Source: Yamagishiella unicocca
Taxonomy: Eukaryota; Chlorophyta; Chlorophyceae; Chlamydomonadales; Volvocaceae
Direction: 5' to 3'
Assembly: GCA_003116995.1 (NCBI GenBank)
Contig: BDSL01000022.1
Span: forward strand, 124,001 to 188,000
Length of the DNA: 64,000 bases
Part shown: piece by piece, positions 62,801 to 64,000 of the stretch
Position numbering within the stretch: the stretch's first letter is position 1
How the letters are laid out: each line of letters begins with the position of its first letter
Position numbers and translations under genes: made by a program
Notes under the pieces: model-generated
What the model saw: only the letters and a program-made list of their open reading frames with translations
What the model was told of the DNA's origin: nothing
Databases searched by the model: none

Positions 62801-64000
62801 TGGGTCGCAGTCGTAACCGCTGCCAGTGAGCCAGTGTACGAGGGCGTCCTTCCATCCAAACGAAACATATGCTCGTATACAGAATTCATCGGCGCTCCTA
62901 TTCATGTCTCTTGCGTGACATACGTAGACATGTCTGTGCAGAAAGTGTACGGATGGTTTATGCATGGGGAATACGGCTCTTGCCATCTCGTCCCACCGGT
63001 GTAATTCTGCGAGGGGCGGCTTAATTATACCATCGATATATAATGTACCATCGGTACATATGCCGGTATGTAAACTGATGGATATGTTGCGATCGACCTT
63101 AATCAATCCTTGCAAATTGTTCATTCAAAACACAAAGTGTGCACGCAGTGCCGTGCATGGACGTATTATTTTATCCAGCTTTGGTCTCCAGTGTGTTAGT
63201 TCTGAAACCCGTATGTAGGATCGGGGTAGGCACGCCACGCATCCACCCACCTCCGAGCAATGCACCACGGTAATAAATGATATGAAAAGTATCACGACAT
63301 ATATGCACCCGTTAATAACTGACATGCATGCATAAACAGACGCAATGTATGTATTGGAAAGGGAAAATCTTTCGTTCAGGACATACATGTGCAGAAACGA
63401 AGCGAATACGTAGATAGTGCGTGGCTATAGCAGGTATAGGTACATTTGGAAACGTTCGAACACTGTAAGTATTCCTCATTGCGTACTTTTGAAGTCCGGC
63501 GGCATGTCATCTTACCAGTCGCAGGACCACAACAAAGTCAAAAGCATTGCTTGGAGCCCCGATGGCAAGAAATTTGCATCTGGCGACAAGGATGGTACGC
63601 TGCTGCTCTGGGACACGAACAATTGGGAGTGCACCGCTACACTGGAGGTATGCATGTAGGCGCGTCCCTTTGCAATCATTTTTTTGTTGTGCAGACAAAT
63701 AATACTGCGATCGCTGCTGCGAGCCGGGTCGATCTGTGGATGCATGGTGTTATAATGTCGAGCGGATGAGAATGATGTCCACTAGACACCGTCATATTAT
63801 AGAAGGCGAAAACAGATGGAGTAAGGAAGGCGATTAAGTGAGTGTAACAGTAAATGCGTACAAAAAATGCACGAACCAATAATCAAGGTGGCGTCAACTA
63901 ACCGACCTGCGAGTCCGGTCGTGCGTTCAACTAACCTGATGCGTGTGTGCAGGGCCACAGGCACGAGATCCAGAGCGTGGCGTGGAGCCCTGATGGCAAG
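50840..64000 (+). CDS. TIR-like / NACHT / WD40 NLR-type protein, 3' end beyond window
   Basis: Readable exons: about 50840-51262, 51724-52070, 52611-53248, 54087-55431, then one WD40 exon each at 55641-55772, 56232-56357, 57234-57404, 57751-57891, 58645-58776, 59536-59658, 60150-60275, 61444-61575, 63525-63647 and 63953-(64000). Phases agree at every junction. Exon 1 is a disordered Glu/Asp/Thr/Pro-rich linker. Exons 2-3 hold a TIR-like domain (DYFISHAW, VWIDLVAVNQ, RAWCIYEW). Exons 3-4 hold the NACHT ATPase: Walker A GAGEGKST, Walker B LVILIDAIDEAD, sensor WVRFIITSRQD, a winged-helix block and HKSLNDWL. The WD40 repeats follow. This is the signal/switch/sensor plan of NLR and fungal NWD proteins. 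Nucleotide binding and hydrolysis should be intact. No in-frame ATG exists in exon 1 (in-frame TAA at 50797), so a 5' exon is missing from this reading. The ligand is unknown; the function is inferred. Confidence 0.85.
51724..52830 (+). other. TIR-like (FISHAW) domain of the NLR-type gene
   Basis: Encoded by exon 51724-52070 and the first part of exon 52611-53248. Landmarks in order are GMRRLRAVIKQHYESIGVDF, PDYFISHAWANNFNGLL, EDTRVWIDLVAVNQ, TIVVVGNNKLDGNTCNPATR and WCIYEWAATV. The F-I-S-H-x-W start, the central W-I-D near an N-Q, and the R-x-W-C-x-x-E end are the spacing of divergent TIR-fold domains in algae and protists. I do not see the plant-TIR catalytic Glu placed with confidence, so NADase activity is a guess. 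Confidence 0.6.
52990..55431 (+). other. NACHT-type STAND NTPase domain
   Basis: Runs from FEPVKQWLAAGEEGPRVLCV with P-loop LAGAGEGKSTIS (about 53086-53126), across the 838-bp intron, to LVILIDAIDEAD (about 54221-54256) and WVRFIITSRQDAMV (about 54401-54445). Then follow the downstream helical/winged-helix region VLVLLAAQEPLSLSLI and the HKSLNDWL motif (about 54880-54905). All three NTPase signature elements are present, so the switch is probably active. Confidence 0.85.
57470..57560 (-). repeat. Inverted copy of the AAT-linked interspersed repeat
   Basis: The reverse complement matches 49139-49200 (CGGCGTAATA next to ATTATTATT, and CTGGCGTGTATTAAG). It lies in an intron of the NLR-type gene. 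A shorter relative (CACGCCAGGTTTCGGCC) is at about 56920-56975. Confidence 0.65.
60541..60680. repeat. AT-rich tract with telomere-like words and a palindrome
   Basis: Intronic. It holds ATTTAGGGTTTTAGGG (two TTTTAGGG-type telomere words), three degenerate ~26-bp copies of TTAGGGTATATTA(T/C)ATATAAAA, and a perfect ATATGGGTAT / ATACCCATAT inverted repeat with a short loop near 60619-60645. Confidence 0.6.

Larger units (their letters stand above)
55641..64000 (+). other. WD40 repeats, one per exon (nine complete, one cut by the window)
   Basis: Each exon encodes a 41-57 residue WD40 blade with AWSPDGK-like core and LRLWDVVSGEC-like strand, ending in xTLE before GTA/GTG. The most regular are exons 55641, 56232, 58645 and 61444. 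Exon 57751 lacks the GH start (AIGRWRGPPIGKSVAW); exons 59536 and 60150 begin TQWQ and TQTQ in place of GH. Exon 57234 runs on for 13 extra residues because GAGGT at the usual donor is GAGAT. Blade numbers of seven or fourteen would close a propeller; ten are visible so far. Confidence 0.85.

Overview
The window looks like nuclear DNA of a green alga, most probably a volvocine chlorophyte. The evidence is moderately GC-rich coding sequence, many short exons with GT..AG introns of about 60 bp to 2 kb, Ala/Gly/Gln-rich linkers, abundant satellites and minisatellites, TGTAA-like motifs downstream of some stops, and a NACHT/WD40 gene of a kind I know from this group. Nothing indicates a prokaryote: there are no operons, ribosome binding sites or CRISPR arrays. 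The species is not identifiable from the sequence alone.

Layout. (1) 1-6547 is a satellite of about 179-bp units with higher-order structure. It joins directly to a fragment of the large array unit. (2) 6548-26600 is a repeat-built, gene-poor block. It holds a segmental duplication (7087-7934 and 24654-25494), a decayed UBR-type E3 ligase remnant, a broken methylthioribose-1-phosphate isomerase (mtnA) gene with a second copy of one exon 11 kb away, GC minisatellites, and five tandem copies of a 1.69-1.86 kb unit (15791-24529). The order S-UBR-mtnA-array-S'-(UBR')-mtnA' suggests an old tandem duplication of about 17.5 kb whose second copy has been cut down by deletions. (3) 27988-43566 is an ordinary gene-dense stretch. 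On the minus strand lie a TKL/Raf-like protein kinase with a coiled-coil N-terminus, a small TLC-domain membrane protein, an Mpv17/PMP22 protein, an RZ-type zinc-finger fragment and a TSSC4-like U5 snRNP factor. One unrecognised single-exon protein (37240-38397) lies on the plus strand. (4) 43567-50800 is gene-poor. It contains an 819-bp insertion with a perfect 16-bp target duplication, AAT-microsatellite-linked interspersed repeats and a near-perfect inverted repeat. (5) From about 50840 to the window end a large plus-strand gene encodes a tripartite protein: a TIR-like FISHAW domain, a NACHT-type STAND ATPase, and at least ten WD40 repeats, each on its own exon.

The most interesting object is that last gene. 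Its architecture is the signal-domain / NTPase-switch / repeat-sensor plan of NLR immune receptors and fungal incompatibility proteins. All WD40 exons sit between phase-0 introns, so repeats can be gained, lost or exchanged without breaking the frame. Exon boundaries below were read by eye from splice consensus and codon phase; no transcript evidence was available.
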